Shown: positions 8,431-17,433, counted from the first letter of the stretch. The stretch is 64,000 nucleotides of DNA from Streptomyces sp. P9-A4 (GCF_036634195.1 NZ_JAZIFY010000001.1:4722501-4786500), one strand, 5' to 3'. The notes: a model not told the origin generated them from the letters alone. Numbers and translations: made by a program.

Positions 8431-8485
8431 CGTGCGCGAGAATGGGGTACGCACTTGAAGCGTGCGGGACAATGGCGTACGCACT
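8431..8485. promoter_or_regulatory. Paired direct repeats, each an inverted repeat (GTGCG-N13-CGCAC)
   Basis: Two 25-nt near-identical units start at 8431 and 8461, exactly 30 bp apart. Each contains GTGCG, then 13 bases including AATGG, then CGCAC. They lie 55-110 bp upstream of the quinone reductase start. The layout, about three helical turns between repeated dyads, is typical of cooperative binding by a dimeric regulator. The N-terminal coding frame of the divergent GGCT gene begins at 8312, so the repeats are intergenic. Confidence 0.55.
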
Positions 8486-8539
8486 GCATCCCAGCGGGGG
8501 GACCCCCCGGCAGAACGAGAGCGCGAGGCGTAGATCCCA

Positions 8540-9979
8540 GTGACCCGGATCGTGATCATCGGCGGCGGACCCGGCGGATACGAGGCGGCCCTGGTGGGCG
8601 CCCAACTCGGCGCGGAGGTGACCGTCGTCGACTGCGACGGCCTCGGCGGCGCGTCCGTCCTGACCGACTGCGTCCCCTCCAAGACCCTGATCGCCACCGC
8701 CGAGGTGATGACCACCTTCGACTCCTCCTACGAGGAGCTGGGCATCATCGTCGCGGACGACACCCCGCACATCGAGCAGGCCGCCCGCGTCGTCGGTGTG
8801 GACCTCGGCAAGGTCAACCGACGGGTGAAGCGCCTCGCGCTGGCCCAGTCGCACGACATCACCGCCTCCGTCACCCGGGCCGGCGCCCGGGTGCTGCGCG
8901 GCCGTGGCCGGCTCTCCGGCCGGCAGGCCATGGACGGCTCCCGCCAGGTGATCGTCACCGCCGCGGACGGCACGGAGGAGACGCTGACCGCGGACGCCGT
9001 GCTGATCGCGACCGGCGGCCACCCCCGCGAGGTGCCGGACGCCAAGCCGGACGGCGAGCGCATCCTCAACTGGACGCAGGTCTACGACCTCAAGGAGCTC
9101 CCCGAGGAGCTCATCGTGGTCGGTTCCGGTGTCACCGGCGCCGAGTTCGCCGGCGCCTACCAGGCCCTCGGCTCCCGGGTCACCCTGGTCTCCTCCCGCG
9201 ACCGCGTCCTTCCGGGCGAGGACCCGGACGCGGCGGCCGTCCTGGAGGACGTCTTCCGCCGCCGCGGCATGAACGTCATGGCCCGCTCCCGCGCCGAGTC
9301 CGCCAAGCGGGTCGGCGACCGGGTCGAGGTCACCCTCGCGGACGGCCGCGTCATCTCGGGCACGCACTGCCTGATGGCGGTCGGCGCGATCCCGAACTCG
9401 GCCGGGATGGGCCTGGAGGAGGCCGGGGTCAGGCTGAAGGAATCCGGTCACATCTGGACCGACAAGGTCTCCCGTACGAGCGCCCCCGGCGTCTACGCGG
9501 CCGGTGACGTCACCGGTGTCTTCGCGCTCGCCTCGGTGGCCGCCATGCAGGGCCGTATCGCGATGTACCACTTCCTCGGCGACGCGGTGGCCCCGCTGAA
9601 CCTGAAGACGGTCTCGTCGAACGTCTTCACCGACCCGGAGATCGCCACCGTCGGCTACACCCAGGCCGACGTGGACGCGGGCAAGATCGACGCGAGGGTC
9701 GTCAAGCTGCCGCTGCTGCGCAACCCGCGCGCGAAGATGCAGGGCATCCGGGACGGCTTCGTCAAGATCTTCTGCCGTCCGGGCACCGGCATCGTGGTCG
9801 GCGGCTGTGTCGTCGCGCCGAAGGCGAGCGAACTGATCCATCCGATCTCGATCGCGGTCGACAACAATCTGACGGTCGAACAGATCGCAAATGCTTTCAC
9901 CGTGTACCCCTCCCTGTCGGGTTCGATCGCGGAAGTGGCACGGCAGTTGCACACCCGTAAGTCGGCGGGCGAGGCGTAA
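8540..9979 (+). CDS. NAD(P)H-quinone dehydrogenase, flavoprotein (LpdA type)
   Basis: A 479-residue two-dinucleotide-binding flavoprotein with the dihydrolipoamide-dehydrogenase layout: FAD loop GGGPGGYEAA, NAD(P) loop VVGSGVTGAEFAG, second FAD motif ...GVYAAGDVTG, and a C-terminal dimer domain. The redox-active CxxxxC pair is missing: the site reads GGASVLTDCVPSK with one Cys only. That is the mark of the LpdA-type quinone reductases (known in mycobacteria as NAD(P)H-quinone reductase) rather than lipoamide dehydrogenase. It starts with GTG. A DeoR-type regulator follows after a terminator. Paired inverted repeats upstream suggest specific control. Confidence 0.88.
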   Translation: MTRIVIIGGGPGGYEAALVGAQLGAEVTVVDCDGLGGASVLTDCVPSKTLIATAEVMTTFDSSYEELGIIVADDTPHIEQAARVVGVDLGKVNRRVKRLALAQSHDITASVTRAGARVLRGRGRLSGRQAMDGSRQVIVTAADGTEETLTADAVLIATGGHPREVPDAKPDGERILNWTQVYDLKELPEELIVVGSGVTGAEFAGAYQALGSRVTLVSSRDRVLPGEDPDAAAVLEDVFRRRGMNVMARSRAESAKRVGDRVEVTLADGRVISGTHCLMAVGAIPNSAGMGLEEAGVRLKESGHIWTDKVSRTSAPGVYAAGDVTGVFALASVAAMQGRIAMYHFLGDAVAPLNLKTVSSNVFTDPEIATVGYTQADVDAGKIDARVVKLPLLRNPRAKMQGIRDGFVKIFCRPGTGIVVGGCVVAPKASELIHPISIAVDNNLTVEQIANAFTVYPSLSGSIAEVARQLHTRKSAGEA

Positions 9980-10077
9980 CCCTCGGGGCGGGCACGGCTC
10001 CCGCCTGCGGGAACGGTTCGCCGACCAGGACAACCCCCGGCAAGCCGGGGCATAGGTCCGGGGTCGGGGTGATCAAC

Positions 10078-10111
10078 GACGGGGTCTCCCATATCACTTG
10101 GGGACCCCGTC
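10078..10111. terminator. Hairpin terminator after quinone reductase gene
   Basis: An 11-bp GC-rich stem GACGGGGTC(T)CC / GGGACCCCGTC with an AT-richer loop, between the quinone reductase and the DeoR regulator. Confidence 0.7.
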
Positions 10112-10180
10112 TGTGTGCATCTTCTGCAATTCGGCGCATACCGCTGAAAAGTATCGGCCGGTCACGTTACTGTCAGTTTC

Positions 10181-11140
10181 GTGTTCGCTGCAGAACGTCG
10201 CCAGTTGATCCTCGAAATGGTGCGAGCCAATGGGGCCGTGTCGCTCCGCGAGCTCGCCCGCGTCGTCCAGACCTCGGAAGTGACCGTACGGAGAGATGTA
10301 CGGGCCCTTGAGGCAGAAGGACTCCTCGACCGCCGCCACGGCGGTGCGGTGTTGCCGGGCGGATTCACGCGAGAATCCGGCTTCCCGCAGAAATCCCATC
10401 TCGCGACCGCGGAGAAGACGGCCATCGCCGACGTCGCCGCGAGCCTCGTCGAAGAAGGCGAGGCCATCGTCGTCGGCGCCGGGACGACCACGCAGGAGCT
10501 GGCCCGCCGGCTCGCCCGCGTGCCCGGTCTGACCGTGGTCACCAACTCCCTGCTCGTCGCGCAGGCCCTCGCCCACGCCAACCGGGTCGAGGTCGTCATG
10601 ACCGGGGGCACCCTGCGCGGCTCCAACTACGCCCTCGTGGGCAGCGGGGCCGAGCAGTCGCTCCAGGGCCTCCGGGTCTCCCGCGCCTTCCTCTCCGGGA
10701 GCGGACTGACCGCCGAGCGCGGCCTGTCCACGTCCAACATGCTCTCCGCGAGCGTGGACCGGGCGCTCGTCCAGGCGGCGGCGGAGGTGGTGGTCCTCGC
10801 CGACCACACCAAGCTCGGCGCCGACACCATGTTCCAGACCGTGCCGACGGACGTGATCACCCGCCTGGTGACCGACGAACCCCCGGCGCACGACGACCGG
10901 GCCGCCACCGAGCTCCAGGCCCTCGCCGACCAGGGCGTGCAGATCGCCGTCGCGGGCACGGGCGCCGCCACCCCCACGGGCGGCGACCAGGTCCCCCCCG
11001 GCGCCCGGCCCCGCCGTGACATGCCGCTCCCGGTCCAGCGCGGCCGTATGGCGGCCGGTCAGTACCGGGGACCGGGCGGAGGGATGGCCGCCGAGACCCT
11101 GGAACGCACGGCGCGGGTCGCCGACATGCGGCGCCGCTGA
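10181..11140 (+). CDS. DeoR-family transcriptional regulator
   Basis: A 319-residue regulator. Residues 1-57 form the DeoR winged HTH (ERRQLILEMVRANGAVSLRELARVVQTSEVTVRRDVRALEAEGLLDRRHGGA, in pieces). Residues 70-235 are the DeoRC sugar-phosphate sensor domain, with the VVGAGTTTQELARRL phosphate loop and TGGTLR. DeoR proteins usually bind phosphorylated sugars to relieve repression, which fits the nearby phosphomutase and nucleoside phosphorylase. The C-terminal 60 residues (Pro/Arg-rich) extend beyond the family's usual end and look disordered. The GTG start at 10181 lacks a clear Shine-Dalgarno sequence and may be close to leaderless. The target is unknown; local inverted repeats upstream of the quinone reductase and pnp genes are candidates. 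Confidence 0.85.
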   Translation: MFAAERRQLILEMVRANGAVSLRELARVVQTSEVTVRRDVRALEAEGLLDRRHGGAVLPGGFTRESGFPQKSHLATAEKTAIADVAASLVEEGEAIVVGAGTTTQELARRLARVPGLTVVTNSLLVAQALAHANRVEVVMTGGTLRGSNYALVGSGAEQSLQGLRVSRAFLSGSGLTAERGLSTSNMLSASVDRALVQAAAEVVVLADHTKLGADTMFQTVPTDVITRLVTDEPPAHDDRAATELQALADQGVQIAVAGTGAATPTGGDQVPPGARPRRDMPLPVQRGRMAAGQYRGPGGGMAAETLERTARVADMRRR

Positions 11141-11167
11141 CACCGGACCGCACCCGCCCGGTCCCGA

Positions 11168-11189
11168 GGGACCCTCCCCCAGGGGTCCC
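11168..11189. terminator. Possible bidirectional hairpin between convergent genes
   Basis: GGGACCC and GGGTCCC arms with a C-rich loop, in the 73-bp gap between the convergent deoR-type and tetR-type genes. Confidence 0.45.
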
Positions 11190-11213
11190 ACGCGCCCGAG
11201 CCCCTCCCGTACG

Positions 11214-11759
11214 TCAGTCCTTGATGCCCCGTAGCGTCAGCGCGAGCAGACGGTCCGCCAGCTCCGCGTCCTCCGGGCACTGTTCCGCCGCCAGCGCGAT
11301 CGCGTTGGTCAGCTGCATCAGATCGCCGATCGACACATCGGCCCGCACCAGGCCCGCCTCCCTGGCGCGCGCGAGCAGCCGCTCACCCGCCGCGCGCAGC
11401 GGATCGCTGCACCCGGCGAGCGCCGAACTCCGGTCGTACGAGGCGGACATCAGCGCGTGCGCGAGCCCCCGGTACTCACCCGCGTGCGCGATCAGGCCCC
11501 GGAGCCACTCCACCAGCGCCCCGCACGGCTCCTCGGCCTCGGCCAGCTCCGCCGAGCGGCGCAGCAGGGCCGCCAGGGCCTCCTGGAAGACCGCGTTCAG
11601 CAGGTCCGCCCGGGTGGGGAAGTGGCGGTAGAGCGTGCCGATGCCCACGCCCGCGCGGCGCGCGATCTCCTCCAGGGGCGCGTCGGCGCCCTGTTCGGCG
11701 AAGGTGGCACGGGCCTCGGTGAGCAGGCGCTCGTGGTTGCGGCGTGCGTCGGCTCGCAT
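11214..11759 (-). CDS. TetR-family transcriptional regulator
   Basis: A 181-residue TetR regulator. The N-terminal HTH (residues 8-53) is standard: ARATFAEQGADAPLEEIARRAGVGIGTLYRHFPTRADL, here given only in part, with recognition helix GIGTLYRHF. The C-terminal region of about 125 residues is helical and would bind an unknown ligand. GAGGAG precedes the ATG at 11759. It lies between accA2 (same strand, upstream, separated by a strong terminator) and a convergent DeoR gene, so it is probably a single-gene transcript. Nothing in the context identifies its target. Confidence 0.85.
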   Translation of the reverse strand: MRADARRNHERLLTEARATFAEQGADAPLEEIARRAGVGIGTLYRHFPTRADLLNAVFQEALAALLRRSAELAEAEEPCGALVEWLRGLIAHAGEYRGLAHALMSASYDRSSALAGCSDPLRAAGERLLARAREAGLVRADVSIGDLMQLTNAIALAAEQCPEDAELADRLLALTLRGIKD

Positions 11760-11782
11760 GGTCTCCTCATCCCCTCCCCTCG

Positions 11783-11820
11783 ACGAAGGGCCCGCAGGCG
11801 AGTGCCTGCGGGCCCTTCGT
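11783..11820. terminator. Strong terminator downstream of accA2
   Basis: A perfect 17-bp stem (ACGAAGGGCCCGCAGGC and its complement) with a GAGT loop, 20 bp after the accA2 stop on the minus strand. Confidence 0.85.
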
Positions 11821-11840
11821 ACCGTACTCGGTGCGACGGA

Positions 11841-13595
11841 TCAGTCCTTGATGTCGCAGATCGAGGCGCCGGAGGTGACGGACGCGCCGACCTCCGCGGT
11901 CAGGCCCTTCACGGTGCCGGAGCGGTGCGCGTTGAGCGGCTGCTCCATCTTCATGGCCTCCAGGACGACGATCAGATCGCCCTCCTTGACCTCCTGGCCC
12001 TCCTCGACCGCGACCTTCACGATCGTGCCCTGCATCGGGGAGGCGAGGGTGTCGCCGGAAGCCGCCGGACCGGACTTCTTCGCCGCCCGCCGCTTCGGCT
12101 TCGCGCCGGCCGCCAGACCCGTACGGGCCAGGGTCATGCCGAGCGAGGACGGCAGAGAGACCTCGAGACGCTTGCCGCCGACCTCGACGACGATCGTCTC
12201 GCGGCCCGACTCGTCCTCGTCGGCGTCCGCGCCGGCCGGGGCGAACGGCCTGATCTCGTTGACGAACTCCGTCTCGATCCACCGGGTGTGGACGCGGAAC
12301 GGGTCCGCGGTGAAGGCGGGGTCGACCACGACGGCCCGGTGGAACGGGATCGCGGTCGCCATCCCCTCCACCTTGAACTCGGCCAGCGCACGCGCGGCGC
12401 GCTGCAGGGCCTGCTCACGGCTGGCGCCGGTGACGATCAGCTTGGCCAGGAGAGAGTCCCAGGCCGGGCCGATGACCGAGCCGGACTCCACGCCCGCGTC
12501 CAGGCGGACACCGGGGCCGGTCGGCGGGGTGAAGACGGTGACGGTGCCGGGGGCGGGCAGGAAGCCGCGGCCCGGGTCCTCGCCGTTGATGCGGAACTCG
12601 AAGGAGTGACCGCGGATCTCGGGGTCGCCGTAACCGAGCTCCTCGCCGTCGGCGATCCGGAACATCTCGCGCACCAGGTCGATGCCCGTGACCTCCTCGG
12701 TCACCGGGTGCTCCACCTGGAGGCGGGTGTTGACCTCCAGGAAGGAGATCGTGCCGTCGGTGCCGACGAGGAACTCGACCGTGCCGGCGCCGACGTAGCC
12801 GGCCTCCTTGAGGATCGCCTTCGACGCCGCGTACAGCTCCGCGTTCTGCGCCTCGGTCAGGAACGGCGCCGGGGCCTCCTCGACCAGCTTCTGGTGACGG
12901 CGCTGGAGCGAGCAGTCACGCGTGGACACGACGACCACGTTGCCGTGGGAGTCGGCCAGGCACTGCGTCTCCACGTGCCGCGGCCTGTCCAGGTAGCGCT
13001 CCACGAAGCACTCGCCGCGACCGAAGGCCGCGACGGCCTCACGGACCGCCGAGTCGTACAGCTCGGGAACCTCTTCCAGCGTCCGGGCCACCTTCAGACC
13101 ACGGCCACCGCCACCGAACGCGGCCTTGATCGCGATCGGCAGTCCGTGCTCCTCGGCGAAGGCCACGACCTCGTCGGAGCCCGACACCGGGTCGGGGGTG
13201 CCCGCGACGAGCGGGGCGCCGGCGCGCTGTGCGATGTGACGCGCCGCCACCTTGTCGCCCAGGTCACGGATCGCCTGCGGCGGCGGGCCGATCCAGGTCA
13301 GCCCGGCGTCGAGGACGGCCTGCGCGAACTCGGCGTTCTCCGACAGGAAGCCGTAGCCCGGGTGGACCGCGTCGGCACCGGAGTCCTTCGCCGCCTGCAA
13401 CACCTTGGCCATGTCCAGATAACTGGTCGCCGGAGTGTCACCGCCCAGAGCGAACGCCTCGTCGGCGGCCCGGACGTGCAGAGCGTCCCGGTCCGGCTCG
13501 GCGTACACGGCCACGCTGCCGATACCCGCGTCACGGCACGCCCGCGCCACACGGACAGCGATTTCGCCACGGTTGGCGATGAGCACCTTGCGCAC
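11841..13595 (-). CDS. accA2: Acyl-CoA carboxylase alpha subunit (biotin carboxylase + BCCP)
   Basis: A 584-residue biotin-carrying subunit. Residues 1-450 are the biotin carboxylase: [18 protein letters not shown]-grasp glycine loop [10 protein letters not shown], catalytic HQKLVEE and [16 protein letters not shown] segments. A short linker leads to a C-terminal biotinyl domain with EAMKMEQ (biotinyl Lys about 549). It carboxylates its own biotin with ATP and bicarbonate, and the beta subunit PccB moves CO2 to propionyl-CoA, giving methylmalonyl-CoA for polyketide and lipid synthesis. The GTG at 13595 is chosen because an AAGGAGGG site precedes it by 6 nt. Partner genes pccB and accE (17.5-19.3 kb) and the biotin ligase birA (19.4 kb) are nearby. 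Confidence 0.95.
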   Translation of the reverse strand: MRKVLIANRGEIAVRVARACRDAGIGSVAVYAEPDRDALHVRAADEAFALGGDTPATSYLDMAKVLQAAKDSGADAVHPGYGFLSENAEFAQAVLDAGLTWIGPPPQAIRDLGDKVAARHIAQRAGAPLVAGTPDPVSGSDEVVAFAEEHGLPIAIKAAFGGGGRGLKVARTLEEVPELYDSAVREAVAAFGRGECFVERYLDRPRHVETQCLADSHGNVVVVSTRDCSLQRRHQKLVEEAPAPFLTEAQNAELYAASKAILKEAGYVGAGTVEFLVGTDGTISFLEVNTRLQVEHPVTEEVTGIDLVREMFRIADGEELGYGDPEIRGHSFEFRINGEDPGRGFLPAPGTVTVFTPPTGPGVRLDAGVESGSVIGPAWDSLLAKLIVTGASREQALQRAARALAEFKVEGMATAIPFHRAVVVDPAFTADPFRVHTRWIETEFVNEIRPFAPAGADADEDESGRETIVVEVGGKRLEVSLPSSLGMTLARTGLAAGAKPKRRAAKKSGPAASGDTLASPMQGTIVKVAVEEGQEVKEGDLIVVLEAMKMEQPLNAHRSGTVKGLTAEVGASVTSGASICDIKD

Positions 13596-13979
13596 GATGG
13601 CTCCCTCCTTGAAACAAGCTGAGTTTAGGGACTGCCGACACGGCCTTTCGACCCGTCCCCAGTGGTGAGCTTGCCCACACGGAGCGTGACCCCGGGCCCG
13701 CTCGGGTCGTGAATTCCCTTGTCGCACCACGGTACGCAGGGTTCCTTTACGGCACAGTAGCTCCGAGGTGTGGCGCAGGTCTCTGTTCGTCCGGCCAGTG
13801 GCCGTTCGGGTTTCTTTGTGGAGTCTCTACGAATGGCCCGGCGATTCTTTGCCGCGCCGCCGCCGGACGGACCCGCGTCGCCCGCCGTGTCCGCACTCTT
13901 GTCCAGGGGTTTACCGGCCAGTAGCCTTCGCGCTGTCGATCGTACTGTCGGTAACAGTCATGTGCAGGGGGTGGCCGAG
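13596..13979. other. 384-bp divergent intergenic region, accA2 / membrane protein
   Basis: No convincing gene. It must contain the divergent promoters of accA2 and the small membrane protein. A short dyad CTGTCGGTAACAG (about 13945) lies just upstream of the rightward gene. The GC profile shows no codon-position bias in any frame until GTG 13980. Confidence 0.6.
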
Positions 13980-14408
13980 GTGGCCCGCAGACCGATAGCT
14001 CTCGTGACGGCGGCGGTGCTGCTCCTCGAAGCGCCCGGGATCGTCGCGGTCAACGCGGTGATGGCGCGGTTCGTGAAGGCCCAGTCGATGTCCCTCGACG
14101 GCATGGACCCCGACGCGATGTCCACCGGCACCTGGGTGCTCGGCATCGCCTCCGGCGCCGCGCTCGTCCTCTGCGCCCTGGTCGCCCTCGTCGCGGGCGT
14201 CCGGGACCGCCGTCCCGGCCGCTTCGGCCGGGGCCTGCTCATCGGCTGCGCGATCGTGCACGGGGTGCTCGGCGCGGTCGCGGTGGGGCTGATCGGCTGG
14301 GGCGCGTTCGCCTTCCTGGTGGCCGTACTCGGCCTGATCGTGCTGACGCTGGTGGCGTACGGCAAGACCGCCGCCGGAGCCCGCGAGGAGCTTCCGGCGG
14401 CGGCGTGA
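13980..14408 (+). CDS. Small four-helix membrane protein, unknown function
   Basis: About 142 residues with four predicted membrane helices: ALVTAAVLLLEAPGIVAVNAVM, VLGIASGAALVLCALVALVAGV, GLLIGCAIVHGVLGAVAVGLIGW (each given only approximately) and a last one near FLVAVLGLIVLTLVAYG. The frame is open upstream to 13770, but that part is Arg/Pro-rich and shows no coding bias. GTG 13980 (VARRPIALV) is preferred because CAGGGG lies 9 nt before it; GTG 13971 and 13962 are alternatives. It is divergent from accA2 and convergent with maf. I do not recognise a family beyond 'Streptomyces integral membrane protein'. Confidence 0.65.
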   Translation: MARRPIALVTAAVLLLEAPGIVAVNAVMARFVKAQSMSLDGMDPDAMSTGTWVLGIASGAALVLCALVALVAGVRDRRPGRFGRGLLIGCAIVHGVLGAVAVGLIGWGAFAFLVAVLGLIVLTLVAYGKTAAGAREELPAAA

Positions 14409-14463
14409 CCCGAGCGGTGGCGTGATCCGAGCGGTGGCGTGATCCGAGCGGTGGCGTGAGTCG
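14401..14463. repeat. 17-bp tandem repeat, three to four copies
   Basis: The unit GGCGTGATCCGAGCGGT occurs in tandem, with small changes in the first and last copies. The first copy contains the TGA stop of the small membrane protein, and the array ends just before the maf stop codon. It is probably a polymorphic short tandem repeat in the convergent gap. Confidence 0.8.
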
Positions 14464-14472
14464 TCGGCCGTG

Positions 14473-15087
14473 TCAGGCCTCTCGGGTCCAGAGGTCGGTG
14501 ATCCGCACGTCCAGCTTCGCGAGCAGCGTGCGCAGCAGCGGCAGCGACAGGCCGATCACATTGCCCGGGTCGCCGTCGATGCCGTCGATGAACGGCGCCG
14601 AACGCCCGTCCAGGGTGAACGCGCCCGCCACGTGCAGCGGTTCGCCGCTCGCCACGTACGCCGCGATCTCCTCGTCCGTCGGCTCGCCGAAGCGGACCAC
14701 GGTGGAGGCCGTCGCCGACTCGAAGCGCTTGGCGGCCGTGTCGTACACACAGTGACCGGTCTGCAGGATGCCGACCCGGCCGCGCATCGACTTCCAGCGG
14801 GCGGTGGCCTCCTCGGCGTCGGCGGGCTTGCCGAGGGCCCGCCTGTCGAGTTCGAGGACCGAGTCGCAGCCGATGACCAGGGCGCCGAACACCTCGGGGC
14901 GGGCGGCCACATGGGCGGCCTTCGCCTCCGCGAGGGCGAGCGCGAGCTCGGCCGGGGTGGGGGCGTGCACCTTGTCCTCGTCGACCCCGCTCACGATCAC
15001 CTCGGGGTCGAGACCGGCCTGCCGGAGCAGACCGAGCCGGGCGGGGGAGGCGGAGGCGAGCACGACGCGGCGCGGATCAGCAGTCAT
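14473..15087 (-). CDS. maf: Maf-family nucleoside triphosphate pyrophosphatase
   Basis: A 204-residue Maf/YhdE protein, hydrolysing dTTP/UTP or modified nucleotides to the monophosphate, a house-cleaning role linked to septum formation. Motifs: [16 protein letters not shown] (the SxSPRR-like loop, here SASPAR), VSGVDED, and [19 protein letters not shown] with the catalytic Asp. [35 protein letters not shown] is the conserved second half, followed by the [17 protein letters not shown] metal/dimer loop. The ATG at 15087 was chosen; the frame continues upstream without coding character. It lies 44 bp downstream of mmpB on the same strand and is likely co-transcribed. Confidence 0.9.
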   Translation of the reverse strand: MTADPRRVVLASASPARLGLLRQAGLDPEVIVSGVDEDKVHAPTPAELALALAEAKAAHVAARPEVFGALVIGCDSVLELDRRALGKPADAEEATARWKSMRGRVGILQTGHCVYDTAAKRFESATASTVVRFGEPTDEEIAAYVASGEPLHVAGAFTLDGRSAPFIDGIDGDPGNVIGLSLPLLRTLLAKLDVRITDLWTREA

Positions 15088-15131
15088 GGGGGAAGCGTAG
15101 CCAGTCGCGGGGGCCGGTTCGCGTCGACGGC

Positions 15132-15260
15132 TCAGCGGGCGCCGACCACGATCATCGCCACCACCATCGCCAGCGCCAGCAGGACGCCCGCGCGGCGGAG
15201 TCTCTCCTGCATGTCGCGCATGAACTTCGGCGGCTGATTCTTCGGGTCGGACCACAGCAT
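15132..15260 (-). CDS. mmpB: MmpB-like small morphogenic membrane protein
   Basis: A 42-residue protein: an N-terminal cytoplasmic segment ([18 protein letters not shown]), a basic patch ERLRRA, then one membrane helix of about 17 residues ending VVGAR. It matches what I remember of the small protein annotated MmpB, encoded next to maf in Streptomyces. The role is not established from sequence; the name implies an effect on morphology. Its location between a TetR-gene terminator and maf suggests its own promoter and a mmpB-maf transcript. The gene is easily missed because of its length. Confidence 0.75.
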   Translation of the reverse strand: MLWSDPKNQPPKFMRDMQERLRRAGVLLALAMVVAMIVVGAR

Positions 15261-15287
15261 GCCTCCGATCCTGCGGCCGGGGTGGCC

Positions 15288-15319
15288 GGGGCGCCTGAGT
15301 ACGGATACTCAGGCGCCCC
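15288..15319. terminator. Terminator downstream of the TetR gene
   Basis: A stem GGGGCGCCTGAGTA / TACTCAGGCGCCCC (14 bp) with a 4-base loop, 12 bp after the TetR stop and 28 bp upstream of mmpB. Confidence 0.8.
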
Positions 15320-15331
15320 GGTGCCGATGGA

Positions 15332-15967
15332 CTATTCGCGGAGGAACACGCCGTCCCGGGCCGCCGCCAGCGCCGCCGCCACGGCCCGTTCCGCGACGGC
15401 CCCGGTCAGCTCCTCGCGGGTGACCGCGAAGCGGTAGTAGAGCGGCGCGGAGACGGCGCGGAGCAGCTCGGCGGGGTCGGTCCCGGCCGGGATCTCGCCG
15501 CGCGCCGCGCCCCTGGTGACGACGGGGGCCCATTCGCCGAGCCGGGTCCGGTAGAAGGCGCCGAGGGCGCGGGCGCACTCCTCGTCGCAGCCGGCCGCGG
15601 CGATGACGGCGCGGAAGACGGCTCCCATCCGGGGGTCGGTGAGGGTGGCGCGGACGAGTTCGGCGTTGGCCCGCAGATCGCCCGGGAGGCTGCCGGTGTC
15701 GGAGGCGGGCAGGGACTGCTCGGCCATGTCGTGCAGGAGGTCGGTGACGAGGCCGACGGGGGAGCCCCAGCGGCGGTAGACGGTGGTCTTGCCGACGCCG
15801 GCGCCCGCGGCGATCCGGTCCATGTTGAGGGTGTGGAAGCCGGTGTCGGCGAGGGCGTCCAGGGTGGCGTCGAGGACGGCCCTGCGGACCTTCGCGGTGC
15901 GGCCGCCGGGGCGCACGGTGCCGGGCGAGGCCGGCTGGCTCTCGGTCAAACGGGTCTCCTGTTCCAT
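15332..15967 (-). CDS. TetR-family repressor of the adjacent MFS exporter
   Basis: About 211 residues. Tet[25 protein letters not shown], recognition helix KTTVYRRW, then a helical ligand domain with a C-terminal TetR_C-like segment. Two starts are possible. ATG 15967 (MEQETRL) has AAGG six bases upstream, while ATG 16000 has no ribosome site and overlaps the operator-like dyad, so 15967 is preferred. It is divergent from an MFS drug-exporter gene with about 70 bp between them, the usual arrangement for a TetR protein that represses its pump until a substrate binds. Confidence 0.85.
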   Translation of the reverse strand: MEQETRLTESQPASPGTVRPGGRTAKVRRAVLDATLDALADTGFHTLNMDRIAAGAGVGKTTVYRRWGSPVGLVTDLLHDMAEQSLPASDTGSLPGDLRANAELVRATLTDPRMGAVFRAVIAAAGCDEECARALGAFYRTRLGEWAPVVTRGAARGEIPAGTDPAELLRAVSAPLYYRFAVTREELTGAVAERAVAAALAAARDGVFLRE

Positions 15968-16000
15968 TAAAGCCTTCGACTCTGCTACGGTACGGGACAT

Positions 16001-16026
16001 CTTAACGGAACCAGTCTCCCATTAAG
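16001..16026. promoter_or_regulatory. Operator-like dyad between tetR and MFS genes
   Basis: CTTAACGG and CCCATTAAG arms form an imperfect inverted repeat 12 bp before the MFS start, overlapping the alternative tetR start. A further ATTAAAG half-site lies at about 15966. It is probably bound by the divergent TetR protein. Confidence 0.55.
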
Positions 16027-16037
16027 GGGTCACGCGC

Positions 16038-17414
16038 ATGGCTGCCCTGGATCTCCCCACCGCCGCACCCGCCACGTCCGGCGCCCCGGACACCCGGATG
16101 ACCGGACCCATGCGGCTGGTCCTCGCCGTCCTCCTCCTCGCCCAGTTCATGCTGGCCGTCGACTTCTCGATCCTGAACGTCGCCCTGCCCGCCATCGGCC
16201 AGGGACTCGGCTTCACCCTCGGCGGGCTCCAGTGGATCGCCACCGCCTTCGCCCTCGCCGCCGCGGGCTTCACCCTCCTCTTCGGGCGCGTCGCCGACCT
16301 CGTCGGACGCCGCCGCGTCTTCCTCGGCGGCATGGCGCTGCTCGGGATCTCCTCCCTCGCGGGCGGCCTCGCCACCGGCCCGGGTCTGCTGATGGCCGCC
16401 CGCGTCGCCCAGGGCCTCGCCACCGCCGCCGTCACCCCCGCCGCGCTCTCCCTGCTCACCTCCTCCTTCCCGGAGGGCCCGCTGCGGGCGCGGGCGCTCG
16501 GGCTCAACGGCGCCCTCATGTCCGCCGGCTTCACCACCGGCGCCATCCTCGGCGGCGTCCTCACCGACCTGCTCTCCTGGCGCTGGGCGTTCCTCGTCAA
16601 CGTGCCGGTGGCCCTCGCCGTCCTCCTCGTCGCCCCCGCCGTCCTCAAGGAGAGCCGCCCCGCCGTCCGCCCCCGCCTCGACGTGCCCGGCGCGATCACC
16701 GTCACCGGCGGCCTCCTCGCCCTCGTCCACGGCCTCACCACCGAGCCGTGGGCCCTGCTCGTCGGCGCCGCCCTGCTCATCGCCTTCCCGTTCGTGGAGC
16801 GGCGGGCCGCCTCACCCCTCGTACCGGTACGGATCCTCACCCGCCGCACCGTCGTAGGGGGCAACCTCGCCGGGCTCGTCGCCTTCGTCACCGAGACCTC
16901 GCTGGTCTTCCTGCTGACGCTGTACCTCCAGGACGTCCTGGGCTTCTCCCCGCTCGCCGCGGGCCTCTCCTTCGGCGTCCTCGGCGCGGGCACGGTCCTC
17001 GGCGGGGTGGGCGCCGCCCGCTTCATCGCCCGCTTCGGCGCCCGTACGGCCCTCGTCGCCGGCGGCCTCCTCCAGGCCGCCGCGACCCTCGCCCTCTACG
17101 GCCTCGGCGACGACCGGGGCAGCCTCTGGCTGCTGCTCGCCGCGACCTTCGCGGGCGGCGTCGGCAACATGCTCGCGATCGTCGGCTTCATGGTCACCGC
17201 CACCTCGGGCATCCCCGACCACGAACAGGGCACGGCGACCGGGCTCGCGACCATGACCCAGCAGATCGGCATCACCATGGGCACCCCGATCATGAGCGCC
17301 GTCGTCGTCACCGCCCCCGTACTCCTCGACGGCATCGGCCTCGCGGTCCTCGTCAACGCGGCGATCGTGCTGGCGGGTGTCCTCGCGTCGGCGGTCTTCC
17401 TGCGCCGCTCGTGA
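16038..17414 (+). CDS. MFS transporter, DHA2 (14-helix) drug-exporter type
   Basis: A 458-residue polytopic membrane protein with about 14 hydrophobic helices. Motifs of the DHA2 drug:proton antiporters are present: LNVALPAIGQGLGF.LGGLQWI at the end of helix 1, the loop 2-3 motif FGRVADLVGRRRVF, RVAQGLATAAVTPAAL, and motif C-like GAILGGVLTDLLSWRWAFLVNVP in helix 5. It probably exports a small toxic or secondary metabolite. AAGGGG precedes the ATG. It is divergent from a TetR repressor with an operator-like dyad between them, and is followed by a terminator convergent with accE. Confidence 0.88.
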   Translation: MAALDLPTAAPATSGAPDTRMTGPMRLVLAVLLLAQFMLAVDFSILNVALPAIGQGLGFTLGGLQWIATAFALAAAGFTLLFGRVADLVGRRRVFLGGMALLGISSLAGGLATGPGLLMAARVAQGLATAAVTPAALSLLTSSFPEGPLRARALGLNGALMSAGFTTGAILGGVLTDLLSWRWAFLVNVPVALAVLLVAPAVLKESRPAVRPRLDVPGAITVTGGLLALVHGLTTEPWALLVGAALLIAFPFVERRAASPLVPVRILTRRTVVGGNLAGLVAFVTETSLVFLLTLYLQDVLGFSPLAAGLSFGVLGAGTVLGGVGAARFIARFGARTALVAGGLLQAAATLALYGLGDDRGSLWLLLAATFAGGVGNMLAIVGFMVTATSGIPDHEQGTATGLATMTQQIGITMGTPIMSAVVVTAPVLLDGIGLAVLVNAAIVLAGVLASAVFLRRS

Positions 17415-17433
17415 GCGGTGCCCGCACACGCGA

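Noticed and set aside
8540..9979. Dihydrolipoamide dehydrogenase
   Set aside because: The redox CxxxxC pair is absent, so the quinone reductase type is the better call.
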